Shown: positions 29,252 through 38,900 of the stretch, one piece after another
How positions within the stretch are numbered: position 1 is the first letter of the stretch
Layout of the letters: every line of letters starts with the position of its first letter
Source of the DNA: an uncultured Bacteroidales bacterium
GTDB lineage: Bacteria; Bacteroidota; Bacteroidia; Bacteroidales; UBA4417
Assembly: GCA_903913645.1 (NCBI GenBank)
Contig: CAIWMA010000483.1
Span: 1-47,453, forward strand
Reading direction: 5' to 3'
DNA length: 47,453 nt
Program-made: the position numbers and the translations under genes
Notes under the pieces: model-generated
What the model was told of the DNA's origin: nothing
What the model saw: the letters and a program-made list of their open reading frames with translations, nothing else
Database searches by the model: none

Positions 29252-31456
29252 TTATACAACATTAATTATTCCATTCCCAGCTTCAGTTATATGACCAATA
29301 ACGAAAGCGTCTTCAACACCTTGCAACGATAATTCAATCAACACCTGGTCAATATATTTGCCTGGTATTGCAACAAGCAATCCACCGGAAGTCTGCGCAT
29401 CGCAAAACATGAGTTTTTCCGTTTCCGAAAGCATTGTACTCCAATTGATCCATTCCTTATAAAAATCCAGGTTCCTATGCGTTCCGCCAGGAATAGCACC
29501 TGCCATAGCAAGTTCTTTCACCTGCCCCATAAACGGTAGCGAGTTGAAAGCAATTTCTGCATTTACATTGCTGCCACGGGTCATTTCACTCAAATGACCG
29601 GCTAATCCGAAACCAGTTATATCAGTACAGGCGTTTACCGGAAATTTTAAAAAAGCAAGTGAAGCTTTATGGTTAAGTTGCTTCATCCATTTGCAAGCTT
29701 CGGCAGCAGCAGTTTCATCTGCAAGGCCGCTTTTAACTGCTGTCGAAATAATTCCTGTTCCCAGTGGTTTTGTAAGAATCAGTGCATCACCGGGCTTTGC
29801 ACCTATATTTTTCCAGGCTTTTTGGGGACGAACCAAACCTGTTACACACATTCCGAATTTGGGCTCAGTGTCTTCAATGCTATGGCCGCCAATAATACTT
29901 ATTCCGGCTTCTGTGGCTTTATCAGCGGCGCCCAACAGGATATGTTCGAGCACTTCAAGAGGAAGACGCTGCACAGGGAATGCGACAATATTCAGCGCAA
30001 ATAGCGGTTTGGCACCCATGGCGTATATATCACTTAATGCATTTGCTGCGGCAATGGCACCAAAATCATATGGATCATCAACTATAGGTGTAAAAAAGTC
30101 CAGTGTCTGCACAATAGCTTGTTCCTCATTCACCAGGTAAACTGCGGCATCATCACCCGAAGCATTTCCCACCAGCACATTCGGATCGGTAGTAACCGGA
30201 AGTTTTTTGAGGATGCTTTCCAGATCTGCCGGCTGCATTTTACATGCACAACCCAGTCCGTGTGTGAATTGGGTGAGCTTAATCTTTTCGCCTGAAACCT
30301 GCTGCTTTGCTTCATTTTGCGGCGATGCAACTGCGTTATACGCTTTTGCAATCAGTTGCGCTGCCGATTTTATTTCCTCTGAAGTGGAATATTTGCCTGT
30401 TGAAAGCCGTATAGTTCCCATAGCAAATTCGGTGGTTACACCCATTGCCAGCAGCACATGCGAACTGGTAACACCTGCCGGGTGACAAGCGGCACCAGCA
30501 GAAGCAGCCAACTCCGGCAATGTCGAAAGCAATGTATCGGCCGGGATTCCTATGAAAGCAACGCTAAGTGTATTAGGCAAGCTATTATTTATAACGGTAT
30601 GCAAATGAATTCCGGGAATATTAGACTGTAACTCCCCGAGAAGCAAATCACGCATGGCTTCCAGATGACTGCTGCTCTTTTCGAGGTCACGGCCAGCAAT
30701 TTCGGCAGCTTTTCCAAAACCGACGATTTCGAGCAGATTTTCGGTTCCGGCGCGGAGGTTATGCTCCTGTCCGGCACCATGAATAAGGTTATCGAGAACA
30801 ACGCCTTTGCGGATATACAAGGCGCCGATGCCTTTGGGAGCATAAAATTTGTGCCCGGCGAGTGTAAGCAAATCCACGTCAAGTTCGTTTACATCTATTT
30901 TAACTTTTCCTGCCGACTGGGCAGCATCGGTATGAAAAAGAATTCCATGCCGGTGTGCAATGGCCGCCAGTTCAGCAACAGGCTGTAAAGTGCCTATTTC
31001 ATTATTGGCATGCATTACTGAAATCAGTATGGTTTGTGGTGTGATCAATCCTTCCAGTTTTGCGATTTCTACCATGCAATTGCTATCGACTGGTAGATAT
31101 GATATTTCAAAACCCTGTTTTTGCAGCCAGGTGCAGACTTCGAGGATTGCCGGATGTTCGATAGTAGAAACTATAATATGATTCCCTTTATCTTTTAATG
31201 CGAAGGCGGCACCTTTTAATGCATGATTATCCGATTCGGAACCGCCGCTGGTAAATATAATTTCTTCTGGTGAAGCACCAATTAATACAGCGACCTGCAA
31301 ACGGGCCAGTTCCACTGCTTTGCGGGAATCGACTCCATAGCTGTAACGGCTCGAAGGATTGCCGAAATACGTATTCAAATAAGGACGCATGGCTGCCTCA
31401 ACTTCCGGATCGATAGGAGTGGTGGCGTTATAATCGAGGTAGATAAGGTCTTTCAT
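29252..31456 (-). CDS. selD: Fusion of cysteine desulfurase/selenocysteine lyase-like domain and selenide, water dikinase
   Basis: This 734-aa two-domain protein is continuous with no frameshift. Residues 1-375 are a NifS-like PLP enzyme: PLP lysine K203 in AGHKFYAPKG and catalytic C324 in GAACHPAG, whose short loop resembles selenocysteine lyase more than NifS/IscS. A linker of about 15 residues leads to SelD (about 392-734), which has the catalytic C403 (THGLGCACK, equivalent to C17 of E. coli SelD) and K406. SelD makes selenophosphate from selenide and ATP; the N-terminal domain would free selenium from selenocysteine. The Cys form of SelD is used, not Sec. mnmH lies 92 bp upstream on the same strand, indicating supply of selenophosphate for tRNA. 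Confidence 0.95.
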   Translation of the reverse strand: MKDLIYLDYNATTPIDPEVEAAMRPYLNTYFGNPSSRYSYGVDSRKAVELARLQVAVLIGASPEEIIFTSGGSESDNHALKGAAFALKDKGNHIIVSTIEHPAILEVCTWLQKQGFEISYLPVDSNCMVEIAKLEGLITPQTILISVMHANNEIGTLQPVAELAAIAHRHGILFHTDAAQSAGKVKIDVNELDVDLLTLAGHKFYAPKGIGALYIRKGVVLDNLIHGAGQEHNLRAGTENLLEIVGFGKAAEIAGRDLEKSSSHLEAMRDLLLGELQSNIPGIHLHTVINNSLPNTLSVAFIGIPADTLLSTLPELAASAGAACHPAGVTSSHVLLAMGVTTEFAMGTIRLSTGKYSTSEEIKSAAQLIAKAYNAVASPQNEAKQQVSGEKIKLTQFTHGLGCACKMQPADLESILKKLPVTTDPNVLVGNASGDDAAVYLVNEEQAIVQTLDFFTPIVDDPYDFGAIAAANALSDIYAMGAKPLFALNIVAFPVQRLPLEVLEHILLGAADKATEAGISIIGGHSIEDTEPKFGMCVTGLVRPQKAWKNIGAKPGDALILTKPLGTGIISTAVKSGLADETAAAEACKWMKQLNHKASLAFLKFPVNACTDITGFGLAGHLSEMTRGSNVNAEIAFNSLPFMGQVKELAMAGAIPGGTHRNLDFYKEWINWSTMLSETEKLMFCDAQTSGGLLVAIPGKYIDQVLIELSLQGVEDAFVIGHITEAGNGIINVV

Positions 31457-31477
31457 TTGATGAATATTGATTTATTA

Positions 31478-31515
31478 AACCACAAAGGCACGGAGAACAT
31501 AAAGCAACACGGAGG
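31478..31515. repeat. Short degenerate tandem repeat in the mnmH-selD gap
   Basis: Two imperfect copies of a word like CACAAAGGCACGGAG (31481-31495) and ATAAAGCAACACGGAG (31499-31514) lie in the 92-bp gap. This resembles repeated words common in Bacteroidota intergenic DNA. No promoter-like TAnnTTTG is visible here. Confidence 0.5.
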
Positions 31516-31548
31516 AATTCAATTTAGTCGCCCATTAACTTTTTTCTA

Positions 31549-32589
31549 TTATCTATTGACCGTCTCCCCAAGGGCATGATTCAGAATAATTTCGGCATGT
31601 TCTTTAACACTTCCTGATTCCATAGGTATTCGTACAACCTGTTGGACCGGGCGGCGGACAAGAGAATTTTCGTAAAGCTTGTCATAATAAGCAAGGGTTA
31701 TATCAGCAACTTTTTCAAAATCATCATTCTGCAACGCAAGTAATACTTCCCGTGCCTGGTACGAACCCATATATTGACCTAAATGTTCAAGCACAGCCTG
31801 AAGTACAGGCTTTTCGAAACATGCATATTCATTTACAAGCCTTTGGATGCGGTAGTCCTTGGGAAGTTCTATGAAAAATAATTTCCCTTTTAGCATGGCT
31901 GCATGAAAACTGTCAGGCAATGTCACGCTTCCTATACTCATACTTTCATGTTCCAGCCAAAGAGGTCTTAACGGATCTAATTCAGCCCAAAGCGAGGAAA
32001 GATTATTTTCAAATTGTTCGGTAGTTGGCTGTGCATTCTGACCGAGATGCCCGAAATTTGAACCTTTGTGAGAGGCAAGTGCTTCCAGGTCAATGATCTG
32101 ATGATCCATTTTTCCGATTTCTGAAAGAATCCCGGTTTTGCCTGAACCGGTATACCCTCCGATAAGGAAAATTTGCCTTCCCGACGAAAACTGCTTCCTG
32201 ATGAAACCGCGATATGCTTTGTAGCCACCTTCAAGGACATAAACCTTGTAACCGGCTTCAGCAAAAAAAGCAGCAATTTTGGCAGAACGCATTCCTCCGC
32301 GCCAGCAATGCAATAACATCTGCTTATCGGGCGCAACCACTTTGATTGCACTCAAGTAATAATCTGTCTTTTCTCCTGCAATTATTTTCCCAAGTTCAAT
32401 CGCTGGTTCCTTACCAATTTTCACATAAGTTGTACCAACCCTGGCCCGTTCGTCGTTGTCGAATAATGGAATATTATGAGCTCCCGGAATATGGCCCTGC
32501 AAGTATTCGCCCGGCGAACGCACATCAATTACAGGAAGGCGAAGCGCAAGAAGAAGAAATTGTTCGGGAGTGAGGGTTTCGGGGGTCAA
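31549..32589 (-). CDS. mnmH: tRNA 2-selenouridine synthase
   Basis: This 346-aa enzyme (also called SelU or YbbB) replaces the sulfur of 2-thiouridine at position 34 of tRNA Lys, Glu and Gln with selenium from selenophosphate. The N-terminal rhodanese domain has the catalytic Cys95 in LLHCWRGGMRS; the C-terminal part has a P-loop, GGYTGSGKT (144-152). The start is a TTG at 32589; no ATG, GTG or TTG is found further upstream in frame before a stop. Directly upstream lies a 15-bp tandem repeat that is open in the same frame. It precedes the NifS-SelD fusion on the same strand, so the two probably form one selenium unit. Confidence 0.95.
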   Translation of the reverse strand: MTPETLTPEQFLLLALRLPVIDVRSPGEYLQGHIPGAHNIPLFDNDERARVGTTYVKIGKEPAIELGKIIAGEKTDYYLSAIKVVAPDKQMLLHCWRGGMRSAKIAAFFAEAGYKVYVLEGGYKAYRGFIRKQFSSGRQIFLIGGYTGSGKTGILSEIGKMDHQIIDLEALASHKGSNFGHLGQNAQPTTEQFENNLSSLWAELDPLRPLWLEHESMSIGSVTLPDSFHAAMLKGKLFFIELPKDYRIQRLVNEYACFEKPVLQAVLEHLGQYMGSYQAREVLLALQNDDFEKVADITLAYYDKLYENSLVRRPVQQVVRIPMESGSVKEHAEIILNHALGETVNR

Positions 32590-32591
32590 AG

Positions 32592-32630
32592 GGATTTCGG
32601 ATTTAAGGATTTCGGATTTAAGGATTTCGA
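32592..32630. repeat. 15-bp tandem repeat between addA and mnmH
   Basis: Two full copies of GGATTTCGGATTTAA (32592-32606, 32607-32621) and a partial third (32622-32630) fill most of the 57-bp gap. The unit is a multiple of three and open in the mnmH frame, back to the addA stop. It has no start codon and is probably not translated. Confidence 0.8.
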
Positions 32631-32646
32631 CTTTTGTATTATATCT

Positions 32647-35600
32647 TTAAAATAACACTCCTGGATTCAGGTTCTTAACAGTAATTGTTTCGTCCAGATA
32701 AACCAATAGTTTCCTAATGCCAGGATACCCCATCTGCAGTAGGATTTCTCCATAATTATTTAACTGGATTTCATGCCCTGGTTTAGGCAATCCGGTTTTA
32801 AATTCCATTATTACGGTTTCATTTTCATTGAAAATCACACGGTCAGGGCGAAAAATTTCGCCAGTGGGTGTTAGGATTCCGGCTTCAGGTTTGAGTTGAA
32901 TATTTTCTTTAAAATAGTCTTTCAATAATTCATGGTTAATGGTTGCTGTGACTCTGTTGAGCAGTTTTTCAGATTCTTCTTTGCTTAACTGGTTGGCAGC
33001 AGTCATAGCGTCAACAATACCGGCAATATCAGCTTTTGTCCTGATGGCAGCCAGTGTATCGTGAATTAATGTTCCCCAAGCTTGTTTATTTTTGGATTGA
33101 TCGGTACTCCAGTAAACCGGAGCACGGCGTGCAATTTTTATCCTTCCCTGCCATGGTGATGAAATCATTGAAGAAAGCAAATTTGCTTCGGGTATCGGCT
33201 TTGCAGCTTTTTTGACATATTCATCCAAACCTCTGAAATACGTATTTCCTGCTTGCGTCCACGCATCAGAGGTTTTTTCGATATAATGGGTCAACAGGTT
33301 AGGAAGGTTATTCGCATCTCCTTTTCCCGGTTCGCGTGTTATAATATACAAACGCTCGGCTGGCCGCGTAAAAGCAACATAAATGAGGTTGATCATATCA
33401 AGCATCGAACTGTTTCGTTCCTTCTGGTATTGTTCCGAATAGCCGACATCTTCCATACTTGCTCCGGTTTGCAACAGCGCAACAGGAAGACCGGGAATTA
33501 CATCTTCAGCCAGGTTAACCCAAAGTTGGTCGAAGGTGGTCTTAAGCTTTTCGGTTGCCATGGGCCATATTACGACAGGGAATTCCAGACCTTTTGCTTT
33601 ATGAATCGTCATGATGCGAATGGCATCGATTCCTTCGGGAACAACTACCGAGAGTTTGCCTTTTTTGCCGTCCCAGGCTTCGAGCAGGTCGGCGAGGTGC
33701 GTGCCCTGGCGGGCCGAAACCTTATTCACAAAGTCCAGAAAAAACTGGAGGTAAATATTGTAATCTCCGGAATTCAACTTGAAAATCCGGATGATTTCTT
33801 CACAAAGATCATACAAAGGCAAACCACGTAAGGATTTGATATTGAAATCAATATTTCCCTGTGATAAAGTTTTTTCGAGTGAGAATCTTTCGGTTTTCGA
33901 TACAGGGAAATTCCTGATTAATGAAGTATTTATTTGCCCCTTACGGATAAGTTCGTTCAAAATACCAGCGACAGCTACAAGGTTTTGCGGATTGCCAATA
34001 TGTTGCAGAATTGTTACCACAAAGTTAACATCGGGAGATGCAGATAAAAGCAAGGCTTCGGCCGATACCACGCTTATACCGTTCGACATCAGGTGCCGGG
34101 CTATAATACTTCCTTCGCGGTTGGATCGGGTTAGAATGGCAATATCTGAATTTGCAAAACCTTTGTTATTCAATTCAATTACCAGTTGATGAACCCTTTT
34201 GATATTAAGTTCATCAAAATCGGCCCGGGAGCCATAAGGGAGAAATTCGACCGAAACCAATCCACCTGTTTTACCAGGTGAGGTTTCCTGTGCATGATCC
34301 GTGTAAATAGACTGGAATCCGGCGCTCAGATGGTTAGCCAGAAATCCGAAAAAATCGTTGTTAAAGTTTATGATTTCAGGCAAGGACCGGAAATTGCTAT
34401 TCAGCACTTTCGGATTGTAATTTGTTCCCAAAGCTTGCTCTGCATCACCAAAAACTTCCTTTTCATAATTTTCAGGCAGAGCCGGAAGCATCATAAACTG
34501 TTCCACCTGGCCGTTTCGGAAGCGGTAAATGGCTTGCTTTCCATCACCAACAACCAGGTTATAACGCCCGTAAGCCAGGGAATCGCCGATTAACGGCAAT
34601 AGGTTTTTCCATTGCAGTTCCGATGTATCCTGGAACTCGTCGATCAGGTAATTAAAATATTTTTCACCAATTCGTTCGTAAATAAAGGGAACAGGTTCCT
34701 TCAGAATGATATCCGTGATCCGTTTGTTAAATTCCGAAATATGAAGTATTCTTTTTTCGCGGCGGATGGTATCTATTTCCATTTCCATGGCGCTCAACAC
34801 ACCCATCTGGAAAATATTTTTTTCAATCATTCCAAGCAAAGCATAGCGGGCAGAACCTTTATCCATAAGACCATCGCATTGATGGTATATGTCAGTCAAC
34901 CGATCTTTGATTAAGAAAATAGACGCTGCCTGAATAACATCGGCTTTGGCTGCCACCCATTTGTTATCGTTTATAGTTGTCAGTACAAAGCTGTTTGGGC
35001 CAGCAATATAGCCATCTGCTAATTTGAAAAAAAAACCGCCGATTCCGCTTGTGCCGCGTGCAAAAGATGCGTTATCAATTCCATTGTCTAGAATCAGTTT
35101 TTTTGCCGATTGAGCCAGCGTAATAATGCTGTCTTCAAAGCTTTTCATGATCTGCCTGATTTCGCGGGCAATTTCATTTAACCTGGCTGGAGGAATCTCA
35201 TGCAGTTTATCGATAAAATGCTGGCTTCCTTCCGAAAAGAGGAATCCTGCAGTCTTTTTGATATCAGTTTCAATTTGCCAGCTTTTCTCATCGTCGGCTT
35301 TAGCCTCGGTGAAATCGACAAGGATATTTGTGAGGTCTTTATCAATACCAGCTTTGCTGACAAGTTGTTCAACTGCTTCGTCGAGCATCAGATCGCGGTC
35401 CATTTCTATTTCGAAATCAACAGGAAGGTGTAGGTCGTGAGCGAACGTGCGGATAATACGTGAAACGAAACTATCGATAGTACGTACCGAAAAATCATCG
35501 TATTCGTGCAGGATTTGTGTAAGCACAGCCTGGGCACGTTTGGTGATTTCAGTATCTGTATACCCGGTTGCCTGTACCAGGTCGGGTTGCATAAACTTTA

Positions 35601-35826
35601 TTACGGCACCATTGGCATAAGAAACAGGATCGGAAAGCTGCACCAGCCCCTGAACAATGCGCTGTTTCATTTCATTCGCTGCCTTGTTGGTAAAGGTAAT
35701 AGCCAGTATATGCCTGAAATAAGCTGGCGACTGCAAGGCCAGCGCAATGTATTCACGCACCAGGGTATAGGTTTTTCCTGACCCGGCGGATGATTTATAT
35801 ACCGAAAAATTCTGACTTGTGTTCAC
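32647..35826 (-). CDS. addA: AddA/RecB-like UvrD-family helicase-nuclease
   Basis: This is a 1059-aa SF1A helicase with a C-terminal nuclease. Walker A AGSGKT lies at 14-19. Other UvrD motifs are visible in order: ITFTNKAANEMKQR, DEFQDTSELQW, VGDGKQAIYRFR, NFRSLPEI, IMTIHKAKGLEFPVV and YVAFTRPAERLY. The C-terminal RecB-like PD-(D/E)xK site is D995, E1008 and K1010 (RPDRV...MEFKTG). It unwinds and resects double-strand breaks for RecA loading. The start is GTG at 35826. Its usual partner AddB, a second nuclease subunit, is not in the window. Downstream is mnmH; upstream, 129 bp away, is tamB. Confidence 0.92.
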   Translation of the reverse strand: MNTSQNFSVYKSSAGSGKTYTLVREYIALALQSPAYFRHILAITFTNKAANEMKQRIVQGLVQLSDPVSYANGAVIKFMQPDLVQATGYTDTEITKRAQAVLTQILHEYDDFSVRTIDSFVSRIIRTFAHDLHLPVDFEIEMDRDLMLDEAVEQLVSKAGIDKDLTNILVDFTEAKADDEKSWQIETDIKKTAGFLFSEGSQHFIDKLHEIPPARLNEIAREIRQIMKSFEDSIITLAQSAKKLILDNGIDNASFARGTSGIGGFFFKLADGYIAGPNSFVLTTINDNKWVAAKADVIQAASIFLIKDRLTDIYHQCDGLMDKGSARYALLGMIEKNIFQMGVLSAMEMEIDTIRREKRILHISEFNKRITDIILKEPVPFIYERIGEKYFNYLIDEFQDTSELQWKNLLPLIGDSLAYGRYNLVVGDGKQAIYRFRNGQVEQFMMLPALPENYEKEVFGDAEQALGTNYNPKVLNSNFRSLPEIINFNNDFFGFLANHLSAGFQSIYTDHAQETSPGKTGGLVSVEFLPYGSRADFDELNIKRVHQLVIELNNKGFANSDIAILTRSNREGSIIARHLMSNGISVVSAEALLLSASPDVNFVVTILQHIGNPQNLVAVAGILNELIRKGQINTSLIRNFPVSKTERFSLEKTLSQGNIDFNIKSLRGLPLYDLCEEIIRIFKLNSGDYNIYLQFFLDFVNKVSARQGTHLADLLEAWDGKKGKLSVVVPEGIDAIRIMTIHKAKGLEFPVVIWPMATEKLKTTFDQLWVNLAEDVIPGLPVALLQTGASMEDVGYSEQYQKERNSSMLDMINLIYVAFTRPAERLYIITREPGKGDANNLPNLLTHYIEKTSDAWTQAGNTYFRGLDEYVKKAAKPIPEANLLSSMISSPWQGRIKIARRAPVYWSTDQSKNKQAWGTLIHDTLAAIRTKADIAGIVDAMTAANQLSKEESEKLLNRVTATINHELLKDYFKENIQLKPEAGILTPTGEIFRPDRVIFNENETVIMEFKTGLPKPGHEIQLNNYGEILLQMGYPGIRKLLVYLDETITVKNLNPGVLF

Positions 35827-35955
35827 CCTGCTAAGGTAGGTATTTTAACGCTGTCTTTAAGGCAGAGAGGTTTTTAATGAATGAAAAACAAGATGCTAAT
35901 AATGACCCTTCTTTAAGAATTTGGATTACATGATAAGGACGGATTCATTGACTTT

Positions 35956-38900
35956 TTATTTTGTAGCATCCTTTTTATCCGGCACTTTAACTTTTTTGGT
36001 GCGTTTGAATAAATCTTTTAACCCGGTAAATTCTTTCCTGAAAACAATTCCTACTCCCTGTGTATAAGGCGAATAAGTAGAAAAAAGCACATCGCTACCC
36101 GTATTGGTCCGGTTAAAAGCTTTGAACCGGAACCTGCCATCTTCAGTTATTTTAACCTCAACCAGTACATCACCAATTACTTGCGTAGTCTGGCTTGCAT
36201 TGTTGTAGGTATTCATCCCTACAGCACCGTCGATGGTAACCCTGTTATCGAACAATTGGGTAGATAATGCCAATTCCAGTTCCTGTGGCGAAATCTGATC
36301 GCCTGGCCTGTAGTTTACACCGATATCAAAATCTTTCGAGATTTTTGAAAGCAGGCTACTCAACTGCGCACTGATAATTTCGTAGGATGAAATTCCCAAC
36401 GATGCACCGGCAGACGTTATTCCCGTGGAGGAACTAAAGGTGTTCAGTACCAGCAATGAGATCATTTGCTGGTTCATCTCAAGGGCGTTTGTAGTATCGA
36501 TTATACTAAATACAGATCGTTTTATTTCTTCGGTAGCATCAGGCAAATCAATACTGAATTTTATTTCAGGATTATACAGGTCGTTTGCTAAAGATACAAT
36601 ACAATTCACATTAATACGCTTACTCTGATCCTCAGCTGATAATTCGGGCAAGCCGGCCAGTGATGTTTTTACTTTATAAACAGCTTTAAGTTTAATATCT
36701 GCATCGTACGGACTTCCGTTAAAGGTGATGGAGCCTCCTTTCTGGATCTGAAAATTTTTCTTCAGGATATTTTCGAAATTAAACAGGAAAGTACCATTAT
36801 CCATGATATAGTTCCCATACATCGAATATTCGCCACGGGTGTCAACTCCCATATTTATAAGCCCGTCACCACGTACATCAATATTTCCCATATTGTAAGG
36901 CAGAATAATGCTCAGGTCTGCATTCCGTTTTACATCAAGTCCAAGTTGTACTGAGAGTACCGAAGGTTCGTACTGTTTCACCTTGGTATCTTCATCTGCA
37001 TCACCTCCATGTTTACGGTATTGAATAAAACTGTTCTCGGAGATACTTCGAGAAAAACTGATCGGGATTACCACATTGGTGCCTTTCTCGGAATTCACGT
37101 CGGCTCTCAATAAAAGGTCATCCACTGAGCCTTTCAATGTCATAGTTCCACTTGCTTTAGCCCGTCCATAGTAAATTTCATTTGGGTTGTAAGTCGTATT
37201 GAGCGCAGCAAGATTTTCAGCCTTTAAAGCAATATCAAGTGAAATATCTGAAAAGGCCTTGTGGTAAATAGTTCCCGATGCAACGCCTTTGCCAAAGGTA
37301 GAGTCGCGCAACTCAATGTCTTTGAACCACATCTTATCTTTGTCGAAATTGTATTCTCCTGTAAAGGAGTATGAAGTCCTGAGGTAATCGACCAATAATT
37401 CAGTACGCATAAGTTTAACTTTCCCCTTGATTACAGGATCCGAAAAGTCGCCAGTAAGTGTCAGTGCACCTGAAGTGTAGCCTCTCATGCGTGAAAAAAT
37501 TCCTGTCAGGAACGGCTCTATGGTTTTAACTTTGAGATTATCAACATCAACCTTCAGATCAAAGTTTTCATGCTCACGGTCCGGATAGATATTCCCTATG
37601 GCTTTGATCGGATAATGTGTTCCGGCATTTCCAACATAGACAACCTTCAGGTCAATGGCCAGCGCCTTATTTTCGTTATCCCAGGCCGTTTTTATGGCAG
37701 CATCTCCCAGATTTTCGTGGTTAAAGCCAAAATCTTTAATGGTGATATCAGCCGATATACGGGGTATTGAATACAATTCCGATAGGTTTACCTTTCCATT
37801 AATATATCCGTCCAGATCTATTCCGGCTGACTGCCAGAGCATGTCGGCGTGAGAAATATTAAAATTCTTAATATCCAGAACCATCTGGCTCAGCGGATCA
37901 GTTGAGATGGTGCCGTTTAGAATTATATGCCTGTCGTTATTTGTAAATCCAAAATTCCTGGCTTCAATGAACGACTTATCAAAGGTCAGTAGATTGTTGG
38001 GTACTGAGGTCCAGACTGTGTCATTAATCATAAGCACAGCCTTATCGATCCGAACCATCAGCCGGGGATTTTGTTTAAACGAAACAGCCCCGGTAATATC
38101 TCCCTTATTATGGTCAGGCGTTTTGCGATCGTCCCACGAAATGCCGAATTTCACACTATCATCGGAGGCGACAGCCTGAAGTTTGAACTGTTCAATTCTT
38201 TTGATTGTTGAGTCGTTACTGACTTTTTTCGACGACATATCGATCTGGCTGCAATCCATTTTCACAGCAAGACTTTTGTTCACTGTAGAGCCTGTCAGTG
38301 TCCAGTTTCGGAGTGATATTCCTGCTACTACAATCAAAGGTGAACGGCCATTAACATTAACAAGCCCAAGACCCGGATCGAAGGTACCCGAAATTACTGT
38401 TTGAGGATTTATCTTAATCCAGGGCAGAAACATTTCAGTTAACGAATCGGTGTGATGCAACTGTATCGTATAATCAAATTTGCCACGGTTTAACCTCACA
38501 GGAAGTTTCTTGCTTTGCGAAAGGGAAGGAAGAAATTCGGTGAAAACCATTGTTAAGTATTCAGCCATGTCATCAAATGTATACTGGCCCGAGAACACTG
38601 CATTTGCGAAATCACTGTTTACCTGCATTCGTTTTCCGCCATTTCCCATCGCTGTAGTACTTAACGACAGATCGTTCATTTTGAGCGTATTGTGCCCCAT
38701 CGTAAAACTGGTGTTGGTGAATTGCAATGCGCCAACCAGGTTATCAATAGTATTGCCCTGAAACCTGAAATCAGTACTTGTTGAGAGTAATACTGTGGAA
38801 TCATTTGTCATCAGTTTCAGTTTTGCCAGGTTGGCATGAGCGACGTCGGCCTTAAAATTAAAGGAGGGCAACTCTTCTGAAAAGTCGGCTGAACCTAAGA

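Noticed and set aside
33253..33831. A 192-aa plus-strand ORF opposite the AddA-like gene
   Set aside because: It overlaps conserved helicase motifs on the other strand and has no domain, signal peptide or promoter.
35831..35838. TACCTTAG on the minus strand as an addA promoter
   Set aside because: It is one base off consensus and would place transcription start at the start codon itself; no TTG lies upstream.
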